Shown: positions 12,900-24,395 of the stretch, piece by piece | How positions within the stretch are numbered: the first letter of the stretch is position 1 | Layout of the letters: each line of letters opens with the position of its first letter | From: Flaccisagitta enflata | Lineage: Eukaryota > Chaetognatha > Sagittoidea > Aphragmophora | Length of the DNA stretch: 64,000 bases | Assembly (NCBI GenBank): GCA_965153355.1 | Contig: OZ231127.1 | Coordinates: forward strand, 68,200,001-68,264,000 | Reading direction: 5' to 3' | The notes under the pieces: model-generated | Databases searched by the model: none | Told to the model about the DNA's origin: nothing | The model's input: only the letters and a program-made list of their open reading frames with translations | Made by a program: the position numbers and the translations under genes

Positions 12900-13669
12900 G
12901 GCTTGAGCATGACCGACGGACGAAAAGGACCGAACAATGGACGGGTAGAGCTTCTTATAGAGAAGCGTTTGAGCAATGCACACCTAAAAACGGGTTTCGT
13001 GTTGCTGAGATTGGTGGCCGAAGGCGTCGAGATGATGGAGATGCGATTTTAAGCCTATTCATGGGGAAAGTTGGTATGGACGAATCGTTTTTCAAAAGGT
13101 AGGGTTGTCAAGTTTGGTGCATACCGTGATTGGTGAGGGTATGGTTAAGTAGATGGGGACGGAAATTGAAATGGAAGAGGTTTTTTTTTTCTTCTTTTTT
13201 GGGCAAGTGTCGTGGATCGCTGGAGTAGGGGGAAGTGAAATTGGCATGGTAGCGTACTAGTACTCATTGGACGTGCCGTGGGGGTTTAGGTAAATAATGA
13301 AAAGTAAGGAGAAAGTCGTGATCCGTGGGGAGGTTGCACCGGGTGAGAAGTAAAAGGAAAATGTGGTAAAGTTATATTGTAAGTCTCGTGGGGATGTTTG
13401 GGTGGCTAAGTGAGGCCCCGTTTGGGGGGTTTGGGGGAAAATGTGTATAGGTCTCACATCATGTAAGTCTCGTGGGGATGTTTGGGTGGCTAAGTGAGGC
13501 CCCGTTTAGGGGTTGTGGGGTGAGTTTGTACTGATTAACGAATGTGGTGAGATTGGGGTTGGATGAGTAAGAATAGAAGGGATCGTGAGGTGCGTGATGT
13601 GATGTGTGATGTGATGTGTGATGTGGTGAAGTAAGAAAATGGGCGTGGTAGGGTTACCGTATTTATTCA
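12900..13669. other. G-rich intergenic sequence
   Basis: No gene recognised. GTAAGTCTCGTGGGGATGTT plus the following 35 bp occurs twice (13379-13430 and 13465-13515), and GTGATGTGTGAT units recur at about 13593-13625. Confidence 0.5.
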
Positions 13670-13856
13670 TAGATATTGTATGGCGAGCTTGGTCTGGGTG
13701 GGTGTGGGCCGAGGGGTGGGATTTTGAGTGGTATGGTTGTATTGTTTGGCGAGGTAGGTAAGGGTGGGGTGGGGCTAGGTATTTGCGTGCTAGGGTTGTA
13801 TTGTTGGGCGAGCTTGATGGGGGTGGGATGGGGGGAGGTATTCGGTAAATGTGATT
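13670..13856 (+). repeat. Satellite C, unit about 60 bp
   Basis: G-rich units with TTGTATTGTTTGGCGAG and GGTGGGNTGGGG. The reverse complement of 13730-13845 is almost the same as 63890-64000. An apparent Gly/Leu-rich frame is a by-product. Confidence 0.85.
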
Positions 13857-13857
13857 T

Positions 13858-15085
13858 GGCAGTACCCCTGGCCTCCAGTACCCCCTTGTAAAAATAATGG
13901 GAAAAAGTGGGGATATATCTTGGCAGTACCCTCAGCAGTACCCCAGTCTTCTCTTTTGGGAATGATCCTAGCAGTACCCCCTTAAATCTGGCAGTACCCC
14001 ATGTTATAATAGGGAACTATCCTGGCAGTACCTCCTCAACTTGGCAGTACCCTTATATATATTATGGAACGATCCCAGCAGTATCTAGTCTGTTTGGCAG
14101 TACCCCTTTAGAATACATGGGGAATCAAACCAGCAGTACCCTTATAAATCTGGCAGTACCCTCCTCATATTATATGAAAAACCAAAAACGGTCAGTGTAC
14201 AAAATGATAATGTTCATTAAGTGCATCAATAAAAAGAGGTTTAGAGAGTGTTCAGTGGGTGAGGCTTTATCAGCGTACACTAATCAGCGTACCCTTTAAC
14301 AACATAAGAGTGGAGCTGAAAAACCTGAATACAAAGTTGGGGAACTATCCCAGAAATAAATTCTTCAATCTGGCAGTTCCCTCTCCAAACTTTAGATTGA
14401 AGGCTTAAAACACTGATCAAAAGTTGGGAACTATCCCAGCAGTACCTCCCTTCAATCTGGCATACCCCTTATCAATACAAGAGTGAAGCTATAAAACCTG
14501 AATACAAAGTTGGGGAACTATCCCAGCAGTACCCCCCTTCAATCTGGCAGTACCCCCTCCAAACTTTAGATTGAAGGCTTGAAAACTGATTGCAAGTTGG
14601 AGAACTATCCCAGCAGTACCCCCTTCAATCTGGCAGTACCCCATCCAAACTTAGATTGAATGCTTGAAAAACTGATTAAAAAGGTGGGGAACTATCTCAG
14701 CAGTACCCCCTTCAATCTGGCAGTACCCCCTTCAAACACGAGATTGAAGTCTTTGAAAACTGATTAAAAAATATGGGAACTATCCCAGCAGTACCCCCTT
14801 CAATGTGGCAGTACCTCTTATCAACATAAGAAGTGAGCCATAAAAACCTGAATACAAAGTTGGGGAACTATCCCAGCAGTACCCCTTCCAATCTGGCAGG
14901 TACCCTTCAAACACGAGGGATTAAAGGCTTGAAAAATCAGAATAAAAAGCTGGGGAACTATCCTAGCAGTACCCCCCTTTCCAATCTGGCAGTACCTTCT
15001 ATCATAATACGAGTGGAGCTTATGAAACCTGAATACACTGGGAACCATCCCAGCAGTACCCCTTCATCTGGCAGTACCCCTTCCA
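13858..15085. repeat. GGCAGTACCCC tandem array
   Basis: More than twenty CAGTACCCC or CAGTACCTC words. In the right part, units of about 85-97 bp contain GGGAACTATCCCAGCAGTAC and TTCAATCTGGCAGTACCCC, with alternating spacers. The left part (13858-14165) has shorter 45-55 bp units. Confidence 0.92.
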
Positions 15086-15760
15086 GACTTGCTTTCAATG
15101 ATCTATATTTTGGGCCCTCTTTTAAAGAAGTAATCTGAGTATCAGCTCAAACCATTCAGAAATAAATGTAGGTTTTTTTTTAAAATTGCATCATTTCTCA
15201 GGAATTTTGACAAGGCACAATAAAGGATCATGTAAAAATCATAGAAAACAATTACCGATTCTCACAAAATTTAAACCGCTATCAAAAGACACACAAGTTA
15301 GACATCATCTAAAATTTCAAGGCATCCGGACAAAGTCTTCTATCATTTTAGTAGCAATGAAAATATTAGCAAACTGCTTTTCAAGATACACCGTAAGGGT
15401 GAAAAAAGTATAGTATTTCTTAAATTACTGTAGCTTCTAAACCATTTGAGCGACAATGTCGCGACACAACTCAAATGAAAGATCTTTCGAATATCTTTCC
15501 AACCATCACAGATTTTCTTTAGTTTCTTTTAGATTAAGTTGGTTAAAAAAGGGTTTAAAAATCCGCCATTTTTTATGACGCCAAGGTTAGACTTGCAAGG
15601 ACAACAAGAATTTTAGTTTTTTGCATCAGACAGATTCAGGCACACTTGATTACATCGCTATTGGTGCAATTAAAAACGCAAAAAACCCAAAAACAGCAAA
15701 AAAAAGTATATTTCATTTTTTCTTGACCGTATTAATTATCCTATCCTCCATTCATTTAAC
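15086..15760. other. AT-rich sequence upstream of the LINE
   Basis: No gene or retrotransposon 5' half recognised. The 75-codon frame at 15186-15413 lacks endonuclease motifs. Confidence 0.45.
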
Positions 15761-15766
15761 CATTAT

Positions 15767-18700
15767 GTGGGCTGCAGCGGCTTCATGACCACCAATAAAG
15801 ATGAAATAGAAAAAGAATACCTACTGTTACAAGAAGAAATACAAGAAATGAAAAGCGATGGCGATGTTCTACTCACAATGGATGCCAACGCTAAAATTGG
15901 GTTACTTGGAGAGAACCCAAGTCCATACGGAAATAAATTGATAAAAGTTTTTAATGAAACGGACTTGTTAATCATGAACCAAAGTGATAAATGTAAAGGA
16001 AAAGTGACTCGCGCCAACACCAAGATTGATACAGAAGTATCAGCCATTGACTTTGTAGTAGCAAATGACTCCGTTTGCGAATGGATAAGGGAAATGGAAA
16101 TCGATGAAACCGGCCTCTACAAAATTAAAGGAAAGAACGAATCCGACCACAACACAATCCTGCTAACGGTTGACATCCCGCACATTGACAAAAAGCAAAA
16201 TATAAAAAAGTGCGGATGGAACCTGAGAGCAGATGATACAAAATGGGAACAATTTAAAAATGAGATCCGGAAAAGTCAACCCAAAACAAGAGAGATTCTG
16301 AATAATTCAGAGTTCAACATGAACGAAAAATACAAAAAATTTTACAATCAAATAGAAACAGCAGCAAGAAAAACGATAGGAAAAAGTACTTTCAAAGAAA
16401 ATAAAGTTATAACTTCTAAAGAAATACAATCATTACAAATAGAAAAACGAAATTTGAAAAAAGAAATCCAACTAATCAAAAATAACCAAATAGAAAAAAG
16501 TTCCCTTATAGAGAAATACAAAACCACCCAAAAATTGATTGCAGAGCAAATGCTAATTGAGAAAACGGCGTACATAACAAAACGTTTAGAGAAAATAATT
16601 GCTGACACAAGCAGAAACGCTTTCTGGCGAGATGTAAAAGCAGTGTCTCGCGATCCCATGGCTGATTCACTCGTAGTGAAAGACGCCAATGGAATTCGTC
16701 AGTTTCACCCCGAGGCAATAAAAGAAACCTCGGCCAAATATTATGAGTCTCTTTACAAGAAGAAAGCCGTTCTATACCATCCATATCATGACGAAATAAA
16801 GGAAAAGATGGAAATATACAAAGCTGACAAAAGCTATGATGACGCTAATTATAATATAACGCCAACCCGACAAGAAATAGTTGACATTATAAACGAGAAA
16901 AAGAATAATAAATCGGCGCCAGATATTCGCAACGAAATGATAAAACGACCAGGCAAAGAAATGGTCGACATGATTCACCCGTTAATCACAGAATCATGGA
17001 ATAAAGGATGTACACCTGGTATATGGAACCAAGGGTACATTACTTCGCTACACAAAGGAAAAGGAGACATAGAGTGCCTCTCTAACCATCGGGGAATTAC
17101 TACATCTTCCTCTATTGGCACCATCATGGACTCCTTGGTTGACCGACGAATTGAGTTTCTTGTCAAATTTACATATGCACAAGGCGGAGGCAAGAAACAC
17201 ACATCTACGTTTGATCATCTGTTTATATTAAGAGCCATCATGGACATCAGCATTGCTAATAAGAAACCAACCTTTCTCACGTTTTACGACGTCAGCAAGG
17301 CCTACGACAATGTCGACAACGAAGATCTGATGGTAACCATGTGGGAAAAAGGTTTAAGAGGAAAGGTTTGGCGAATCCTAAACAGCCTGAATAGTAACCT
17401 GTCAGCCCGCGTGAAAACTCGTTTCGGTCCCTCACGTGAATTTGATATGGAGATAGGAGGGAAACAAGGATCGAGATTGACAGGTCGCATGTTCGCAAAA
17501 ATGATGGATTTGCTGGCAGAAGAACTTGCAGAGACAGACTATGGCTTCAAAATCACCGACGAACTTATAATAGCTGTTCTCTTGTGGGTTGACGACGTAA
17601 TTTCAATAGCAGAAGGTAATCTAAACCAAAATTATATCCTTGAGGAAATCAACCAATTTGCGCTTAAACATAAGATAAAATGGGGAAAAGATAAGTGTAA
17701 AGTTATGCCAATAGGTAAACATAAAGAAGAAAAACAAGAATGGAAAGTTGGCGACATGGTCATTGAAGAAACAGATGAATACAGATATCTCGGTGACATT
17801 ATCTCTTCTGATGGAAAAAACACTAAAAATATAAAAGCCAGAAAAGATAAGGCAAATGCAACAACAGCAAACGTCAAAGCCATAGCTGGAAGTCAGGTAC
17901 TAAACCGCATAGGCACAAAAACCCTCCTAGATCTACATGAGATGAAAATTATTCCTGGTCTGCTAAACAATGCAGAATCATGGAATCTGAGTAAGGGCGA
18001 AGAGGATGAACTCGAAAAAGTCGAAGTTCAAATAATAAAGAACTTATTTGACCTTCCCCTCCATACACCCACCGTGGCCATCCTCTTCTCCTTTGGCATT
18101 TTACACACAAGACAAAAAATCGAAAAAAAGATGCTAACATTTTTACATACAATGGTTCAAAAAAGAGACGATGAGTGGATAAAAAAGACACTGATCTACC
18201 TCGAAACAATAAATTTAGGGTGGTACAAAAAGATCAAAGCCATCCTTGACAAATATGATCTACCCACCAATCTAATCGACATCAGAATTCATACTCCAAA
18301 CGAATGGAAAAGGAAGGTGAAATTTGTCATCGAAAGTGAATCTCGCGCTAGGTTGAAACAAGATTGCTACAAAAAGGACGGAATCGACCTAGTAGAAAAA
18401 ACAAAAACAAAAACAATCATTGACAAAATTAACAACAACGAGTACGCCAGAGCCCCATGCCAGGAATTTCTTCAAATGACGCGACAAGAAACAAGGACGA
18501 TCCTCATGGCGCGATATGGAATGCTGCAATGTGGTGTCAACTTCAAAGGCACTGTAAATTTACAGTGCACCTCATGCAATCTTCTAGACAATGAAGAACA
18601 TCGTTTAAACTATTGTAAAGTGTGGGAAGATATCAATCTTTGCAACGAAGTTGAAAAAATCCCTTTTGAAAATGTTCATTCTACTGATACCACTGTACTA

Positions 18701-18772
18701 CGCAACATCATACCGAAAATTGAAAATATCTGGAATACTAAGTCCGCCCATGGAACCATGAACATACTGTGA
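15767..18772 (+). CDS. LINE ORF2-like protein: endonuclease/reverse transcriptase
   Basis: This enzyme nicks DNA and reverse-transcribes the element RNA at the nick. Residues about 1-135 are the C-terminal part of an APE-type endonuclease: MDANAKIG (38-45) stands where GDFNA is usual, and SDHNTIL (126-132) carries the catalytic SDH. Residues about 360-680 are the reverse transcriptase: YDVSKAYD (507-514) with the first catalytic Asp, GKQGS (565-569), LLWVDDV (605-611) with the catalytic Asp pair, and YLGDIIS (674-680). A C-terminal CX2CX7HX4C motif (Cys934, Cys937, His945, Cys950) resembles those after LINE reverse transcriptases. The frame is 1001 codons without a stop. The first listed codon is GTG; the frame is open from 15674 and the first ATG is at 15785. 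The N-terminal endonuclease half is missing, so the copy is probably not autonomous. The clade is not assigned. Confidence 0.9.
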   Translation: MGCSGFMTTNKDEIEKEYLLLQEEIQEMKSDGDVLLTMDANAKIGLLGENPSPYGNKLIKVFNETDLLIMNQSDKCKGKVTRANTKIDTEVSAIDFVVANDSVCEWIREMEIDETGLYKIKGKNESDHNTILLTVDIPHIDKKQNIKKCGWNLRADDTKWEQFKNEIRKSQPKTREILNNSEFNMNEKYKKFYNQIETAARKTIGKSTFKENKVITSKEIQSLQIEKRNLKKEIQLIKNNQIEKSSLIEKYKTTQKLIAEQMLIEKTAYITKRLEKIIADTSRNAFWRDVKAVSRDPMADSLVVKDANGIRQFHPEAIKETSAKYYESLYKKKAVLYHPYHDEIKEKMEIYKADKSYDDANYNITPTRQEIVDIINEKKNNKSAPDIRNEMIKRPGKEMVDMIHPLITESWNKGCTPGIWNQGYITSLHKGKGDIECLSNHRGITTSSSIGTIMDSLVDRRIEFLVKFTYAQGGGKKHTSTFDHLFILRAIMDISIANKKPTFLTFYDVSKAYDNVDNEDLMVTMWEKGLRGKVWRILNSLNSNLSARVKTRFGPSREFDMEIGGKQGSRLTGRMFAKMMDLLAEELAETDYGFKITDELIIAVLLWVDDVISIAEGNLNQNYILEEINQFALKHKIKWGKDKCKVMPIGKHKEEKQEWKVGDMVIEETDEYRYLGDIISSDGKNTKNIKARKDKANATTANVKAIAGSQVLNRIGTKTLLDLHEMKIIPGLLNNAESWNLSKGEEDELEKVEVQIIKNLFDLPLHTPTVAILFSFGILHTRQKIEKKMLTFLHTMVQKRDDEWIKKTLIYLETINLGWYKKIKAILDKYDLPTNLIDIRIHTPNEWKRKVKFVIESESRARLKQDCYKKDGIDLVEKTKTKTIIDKINNNEYARAPCQEFLQMTRQETRTILMARYGMLQCGVNFKGTVNLQCTSCNLLDNEEHRLNYCKVWEDINLCNEVEKIPFENVHSTDTTVLRNIIPKIENIWNTKSAHGTMNIL

Positions 18773-18780
18773 TTGTAATT

Positions 18781-18849
18781 ACCCCATTGTTCCAAAAGGT
18801 GTATAAAGATACCATGTTTTATGGAACAATGGGGTTACGCTGATACACC
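18781..18849 (+). other. 3'-tail inverted repeats, possible H-type pseudoknot
   Basis: Stem 1 pairs ACCCCATTGTTCCA (18781-18794) with TGGAACAATGGGGT (18822-18835), 14 perfect base pairs. Stem 2 pairs GGTGTAT (18798-18804) with ATACACC (18843-18849). The order is arm 1, arm 2, arm 1', arm 2', which is pseudoknot topology. It starts eight bases after the LINE stop codon, where reverse transcriptases of this class often recognise RNA structure. The role is inferred. Confidence 0.5.
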
Positions 18850-18880
18850 CTTTTACCGTTTCAACTTTACTGAATGACGT

Positions 18881-18988
<108 letters not shown>

Positions 18989-19135
18989 ATTTATTTTGAA
19001 CGTACCTGAATTTCTATTTATTTTGAACATGCATGAATTTCTATTTATTTCTAACGTACAATAATATGTACAGCTCTGTAACAATCTTATTGTTCATGTG
19101 TTGAATACACAAATAGAGCATTGACAATCCAATCC

Positions 19136-19140
<5 letters not shown>

Positions 19141-19184
<44 letters not shown>
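19141..19184. repeat. (TC)n microsatellite
   Basis: Short pure TC tract. Between it and the previous one AATTTCTATTTATTT is repeated. Confidence 0.97.
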
Positions 19185-19187
<3 letters not shown>

Positions 19188-19189
19188 GT

Positions 19190-20960
19190 AACTATCATGG
19201 TAAAGCGACCCATCATATTTGAGTAACGAGAAAGTGATCATCGCGAATCATCGTTGCCAAAAACTATCGTCTTATAATAACCAGACCGTATCAGTATGGG
19301 AGATCGATCAGGTTCATATCGATCATAACATCGTATCTGCTCATCATGCGCATTTCATCCTTCCCAACCTTCAATACTTCTCAGTGCCTTATCCAAGATT
19401 TCTCAACAAATAATCAATCGCCAAAACAATAATGATACTGATAAAGTTTTGACATTGCGGAATAAAGGAAACGTATCAGAAATATGAACTGTGGCGTAAG
19501 ATATTCAAATTTAGCAATAATAAAGAAAGAAATCTACGTCGGTTTTTGCGGCATGTGATCGTGAAACATAAATTCTTACATGCATTTTCATCCAAACCGA
19601 AGAATTTAATCGATTTGATGCGAAGTTTGTTTATGATCATCTTTACAAATACCTACGTACGGACATGTGTATTGGCAACAGAGGGCATCGACTTTCTCTA
19701 AAATGTCGATGTTATACAGTATGATTTTTTTGAACTGACACGAATGAAAATCTCAAATCTCCCAAACGAAAAAAGATATCAAGATTCTGAAAAAAAACCT
19801 TTTATAGCATTTGCTTTGCAGATTTTACATCTTGGAAGAAAAAAATACATCACTCCTAAAAAATAGGCCCTTAAGTTATGTGAATCAATTTCTTCATTTC
19901 TCAGATAGGGCAAATTTTGAAACCATCATTTTCAAAGAGTCATCTTAGATCTATGCTCTTCCTCCTTGGATCAAGACAAACTTTCGAGAGTGGACTTTCA
20001 TGAAAGGAAATTGCTTCATTTGATAGAGTTGTGTCCGGTGGTTCCCATGGCATTCTACTCCTTGATTTCTTTTGTAAACAAATTTCCCCCATGAGTTATT
20101 AAGAAAACTATGAATAGAAAAGTCCGCTGAAAAATAGAAAGAAAAAGAGCGCAAAAAAGCTATCATTCTGTCTGAAAATTAAAAAACCGCTTGACCAAAA
20201 CATTTCTGGAAGTATAGGGTAATACCCCAAAACTAAGCTCTTGCAGTGAAGTGATTTCCTGCTCATGATAGATTTATATACTGATAATTGTTTGTGCCTG
20301 AGTTACCAATTTTTATCAAAAGATAAAAAAACACGCATTTTTTTTTTCAGAAAATGCACAAAAACACTCATTTTTAGCTTCAAATATCTGTGTTAATGGA
20401 ACAATGAGTGTGTTTGAATAATATTGAAGGCAAATATCATTTGATTCGAGGCAAAAGAGCTTCATGGATCAAGACTAGGATCAAAAATATCGATTTGTGG
20501 TGATTTGAAAAGAATTAGGCATGTAAAAGTTGGATATTTTTTCAAAAACACTGATTTAGTTTGAAATCATGTGAGGGCCACGCCATTAACAAAAAAATCC
20601 TATGAAAACAACAGGAAAAATCTGCAAACCAAGATCTATTTGGCGTTTTTTTCGGATTTGTGATATGTTGTTCCTAAGCGGAGTAATAAGATTTTCTTTT
20701 GTGTCACTTCAGAAAAATCATACTGTAACTACACATGAGGATTAATTCGCTTTGAAATAGGGGCAAAAAGGGAAAAATTGAAGAAAAAACTGTTTACTCC
20801 TATGCTTGTATATCTGCTTTTACTCAATTTAAGGACTTGTTATGTAAAAAAAAAACACTCACAAGCGTGTTGACTCTTCGGCCCCTCGTTCTGCTCCAAG
20901 AAACCCAGTTTCATACAAAAACAAAACAAAACAAAAAACAAACAAACAAATAAACAAACG
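19190..20960. other. AT-rich region upstream of zinc-finger gene 1
   Basis: No exon, repeat array or RNA gene recognised. It ends in an AAAC/AAAT-rich leader (20918-20963) just before the start codon. Any promoter must lie here but no element is identified. Confidence 0.45.
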
Positions 20961-20963
20961 AAA

Positions 20964-23900
20964 ATGAATCGAACGAGACTGAAAGCGTTTCAATGCGATT
21001 CATGTTCATACGCTTCATCCACTGAGAGGGACTTAACAAGGCACAAGAAATGTCACTTTGAGGAAAGCTCTTTTAATTGTGAAGCTAGTCCATCGTTATT
21101 ATGTGCGGGGGAAGAATTGAAGACACACGAGAAGACGAATTCCGGAGAAAAGGCCTACAAATGTGATGCACGTCTTTCTGAATTCTCTCGGGCAGGTCAC
21201 TTAAAAAGCCACAAAAAGTCCCACTTGGAAGAAAAACCATTCAAATGTGTTGACTGTTCCTCTATATTCTCCCAAAAATCCCAATTGAAAAGCCACACGA
21301 GGATCCACAAGGAAGAAAAGCCATACAAATGCGATTCTTGTTCATCTTTATTTTCCGGAAAATCAATGTTAGAAAGACACAAAAAGACCCACACAGGAGA
21401 AAAACCTTTCAAATGTGACACTTGTTCAGCTGCTTTCTCTAGATTGGATGTCCTTAAACTCCATATGAGAACCCACACGGGAGAAAAACCATATAAATGT
21501 GGTGATTGTCCATCTGCGTTTTCTGAAAAATGCAAGTTAAATAATCACATGAAGACCCATACAGGAGAAAAGCCTTTTAAATGCGACACCTGCACATCTG
21601 CATTCGCTCAATTAGGTTTGTTAAAAAGGCACAAGATGACCCACACCGGAGAAAAACTATTCAAATGTGACACTTGCCCGTCTGAGTTTGCTGACTCAGG
21701 TCAATTAAAAATGCACATGAGAATTCACACCGGAGAAAAACCATTTAAATGCGTCGATTGCCCATCGGCATTCCGTGTGTTGGCTAATTTAAAAAAGCAC
21801 AAGTTGATTCATACCAAAGAGAAACCATTCAAATGTGATTCTTGTTCATTAGCTTTTGCTCAACTAGCTCACTTGCAAAGACACATGATGATTCACACAG
21901 GAGAAAAACTCTTTCAATGTGATCTGTGCCCATATGCTGCTTGTTCTAAGGGTCAACTAGAAAGACACAAGAAAACTCACACTAAGGAAAAGCCTTTCAA
22001 ATGTGGTGTCTGTCCATCGGCGTTTTCTCAATTAATTGGCTTACAGATACATGAAAGGAGCCACACTGGAGAAAAGCCGTACAAATGTGATGTTTGTCCA
22101 TCAGCTTTTTCTGTACTAAGCAGTTTAAAAAAACACAAGATGATCCACACAGGAGAGAAACCGTTTAAATGTACTAAATGTCAATATGCCTGTCGTACTA
22201 AAGGTGGCATAACAATGCATATGAGGACTCACACTGGAGAAAAGCCTTTCAAATGCGATGCTTGTCCTTCGGCATTTGCTGATAAGCGTGACTTGAAGCG
22301 TCACATGATAATACACTCCGGAGAAAAGCCTTTCAAATGCGATACTTGCTCATTAGCATTTACAGATAGAAGCATCTTGACAAAACACAAGATTACCCAC
22401 ACGGGGGAGAAGCCATTTAAATGTGATGCTTGTCCATCTGCATTCGCTCGATTAGGTACATTGCAAAAACATAAGATGATCCACACAGGAGAAAAGCCGT
22501 TTAAGTGTACAAAGTGTCTTTATGCTTCTAGAGGCAAGAGTGACTTAGCAGTTCACATGAGGACTCACACTAGGGAAAAGCCTTACAAATGTAATGCCTG
22601 TCCCTTAGCATTCTCTTTTAAACAAAATTTGAAAACACATGAGAGAATCCACACTGGAGAGAAGCCATTTAAATGTGATGCGTGTCCATCTGCATTTTCC
22701 AGCATTTCATACTTAAAAATTCATGTAAGGACTCACACTGGGGAAAAGCCATTTAGATGTGATGCTTGCCCAGCTGCTTTCTGTCAGTTAACTCATCTAA
22801 AAAACCACCAGAGGACCCACACAGGAGAAAAACCGTTTAAATGTTTGTATTGTCCCTTGGCATTCTCTCACAAACAAACATGGAAATTACATGAGAGGAC
22901 CCACACGGGAGAAAAGCCATTTAAATGTGAGTTATGCCCATCAGCATTTGCTCAACTAAGTTACTTAAAAAGGCACGAGAGAGTTCACACAGGAGAAAAA
23001 CCATATCAGTGTGATGTGTGTCCATATGCCTGTGGCTCCAGGGGTCTGTTAACAAAACACAAGCAGACCCACACTGGGGAAAAGCCATATAAATGTGCTG
23101 TTTGTTCTTCTACATTTTTTAACGAATCAACATTGAATAAACACAAGTTGAAACACTCGGAATTAAAGCAGGTCAAAGAAAAACCATTTAAATGTGACGC
23201 TTGCCCATCTGCATTTGCTGCAGTTGCTCATTTAAAGATTCATCAGCGGATCCACACTGGAGAAAAACCGTTCCAATGTGATGCTTGTCCTTCGAAATTC
23301 TCTCATAGACATACTTTGAATATGCACAAAAGGACCCACACTGGAGAGAAACCGTTCAAATGTGATACTTGCCCATCGGTCTTCTCTCGTCAAAGTCACT
23401 TAAAAAGCCACAAAATGATCCACAAGGAAGAAAAACCATTTAAATGTAATTTGTGCCCATATGTATCACGCTTTAATTCTGCCTTAACATCACACAAGAG
23501 AACACACAGCGGAGAAAAGTCATTCAAATGTGATGTTTGTCCATCTTCATTCTCTCAATTAAGGAACTTAAAAAAACACAAGATGACTCACACCGGAGAA
23601 AAACCGTTTCTTTGTGGTACTTGTCCTTCTGCATTTTCTCAAAAAGGTGCTTTAATGTGCCACCAGAGGATCCATACTGGAGAAAAGCCTTTCAAATGTG
23701 ATGTTTGCCCAGCGGCATTTTCTCAAAAGGGTAACTTGAATACACACACAAGGTCACATACAGGAGAAAAACCTTTTAAATGTAATTCATGTTCATATGC
23801 ATCCGCTGATATGGGACATTTGAAAAAGCACAAGATGATACACACTGGGGAAAAACAATTTTCATGTGATTCATGCCCATATGCTTCCTACACTAAGCGA

Positions 23901-24032
23901 GACTTAGGAAGACACATGATGACTCACACTGAGGAAAGGCCTTTTAAATGTGATGATTGCCCGTCCGCATTTTCTCAAAAGGGCAACTTGAATAGGCACA
24001 TGAGGTCACATACAGCAGAAAAGCCAGAGTGA
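20964..24032 (+). CDS. Polyzinc-finger C2H2 protein, 36 finger units
   Basis: A 1022-residue protein made almost entirely of tandem 28-residue C2H2 units; presumably a nuclear DNA-binding protein. After eight residues (start ATG at 20964 in a GAAAATGA context) there are 36 units. Units 2 and 3 are degenerate: both lack the second Cys and unit 2 also lacks the last His. The other 34 keep CX2CX12HX3H. A 5-residue insert (LKQVK) lengthens the linker after unit 26. Most units read CPSAF or similar. Units 1, 12, 15, 19, 25, 30, 34 and 35 read C-(P/S/Q/L)-YA/YV and lack the usual Phe. Linkers are mostly TGEKP with KEEKP, TKEKP and TREKP variants. There is no KRAB, SCAN, BTB or ZAD domain. The frame is one open exon; an upstream non-coding or short coding exon cannot be excluded. 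A related gene lies at 26728-28914. Targets and direction of regulation are unknown. Confidence 0.92.
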   Translation: MNRTRLKAFQCDSCSYASSTERDLTRHKKCHFEESSFNCEASPSLLCAGEELKTHEKTNSGEKAYKCDARLSEFSRAGHLKSHKKSHLEEKPFKCVDCSSIFSQKSQLKSHTRIHKEEKPYKCDSCSSLFSGKSMLERHKKTHTGEKPFKCDTCSAAFSRLDVLKLHMRTHTGEKPYKCGDCPSAFSEKCKLNNHMKTHTGEKPFKCDTCTSAFAQLGLLKRHKMTHTGEKLFKCDTCPSEFADSGQLKMHMRIHTGEKPFKCVDCPSAFRVLANLKKHKLIHTKEKPFKCDSCSLAFAQLAHLQRHMMIHTGEKLFQCDLCPYAACSKGQLERHKKTHTKEKPFKCGVCPSAFSQLIGLQIHERSHTGEKPYKCDVCPSAFSVLSSLKKHKMIHTGEKPFKCTKCQYACRTKGGITMHMRTHTGEKPFKCDACPSAFADKRDLKRHMIIHSGEKPFKCDTCSLAFTDRSILTKHKITHTGEKPFKCDACPSAFARLGTLQKHKMIHTGEKPFKCTKCLYASRGKSDLAVHMRTHTREKPYKCNACPLAFSFKQNLKTHERIHTGEKPFKCDACPSAFSSISYLKIHVRTHTGEKPFRCDACPAAFCQLTHLKNHQRTHTGEKPFKCLYCPLAFSHKQTWKLHERTHTGEKPFKCELCPSAFAQLSYLKRHERVHTGEKPYQCDVCPYACGSRGLLTKHKQTHTGEKPYKCAVCSSTFFNESTLNKHKLKHSELKQVKEKPFKCDACPSAFAAVAHLKIHQRIHTGEKPFQCDACPSKFSHRHTLNMHKRTHTGEKPFKCDTCPSVFSRQSHLKSHKMIHKEEKPFKCNLCPYVSRFNSALTSHKRTHSGEKSFKCDVCPSSFSQLRNLKKHKMTHTGEKPFLCGTCPSAFSQKGALMCHQRIHTGEKPFKCDVCPAAFSQKGNLNTHTRSHTGEKPFKCNSCSYASADMGHLKKHKMIHTGEKQFSCDSCPYASYTKRDLGRHMMTHTEERPFKCDDCPSAFSQKGNLNRHMRSHTAEKPE

Positions 24033-24395
24033 TGTCTACCTATTTAGTTTCTTTCCATAAAAAAAACTCAATGGTAGATTGGCTTTGATTGGAGATAAAA
24101 TGTTTTTGATGTGATGCTCTGCCGTGTTTTCATAAATGATATAAAAAGAGTCTCAATCGAACAAACTTGCGCAAAAAACAAAAACAAAAACAAACACAAA
24201 AAGAAAACAAAAAAAGACGACCTGATGAAGTCTAATACTTGTTCATCTTACGCCATCCCTATTACAAAATAACACTTTTTCATCAGTGATTTGAGATTTG
24301 AAAATCTTACTTTCTTAGACATCGACAACGACATTGATGATGGTGATGAAGATGAGGTTGATAAATCATACATTTGAGATGATTTTTTTTAAAGC

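Noticed and set aside
15186-15413. 75-codon frame as the missing first half of the LINE endonuclease
   Set aside because: No endonuclease motif and a separate frame 350 bp upstream; truncation is simpler.
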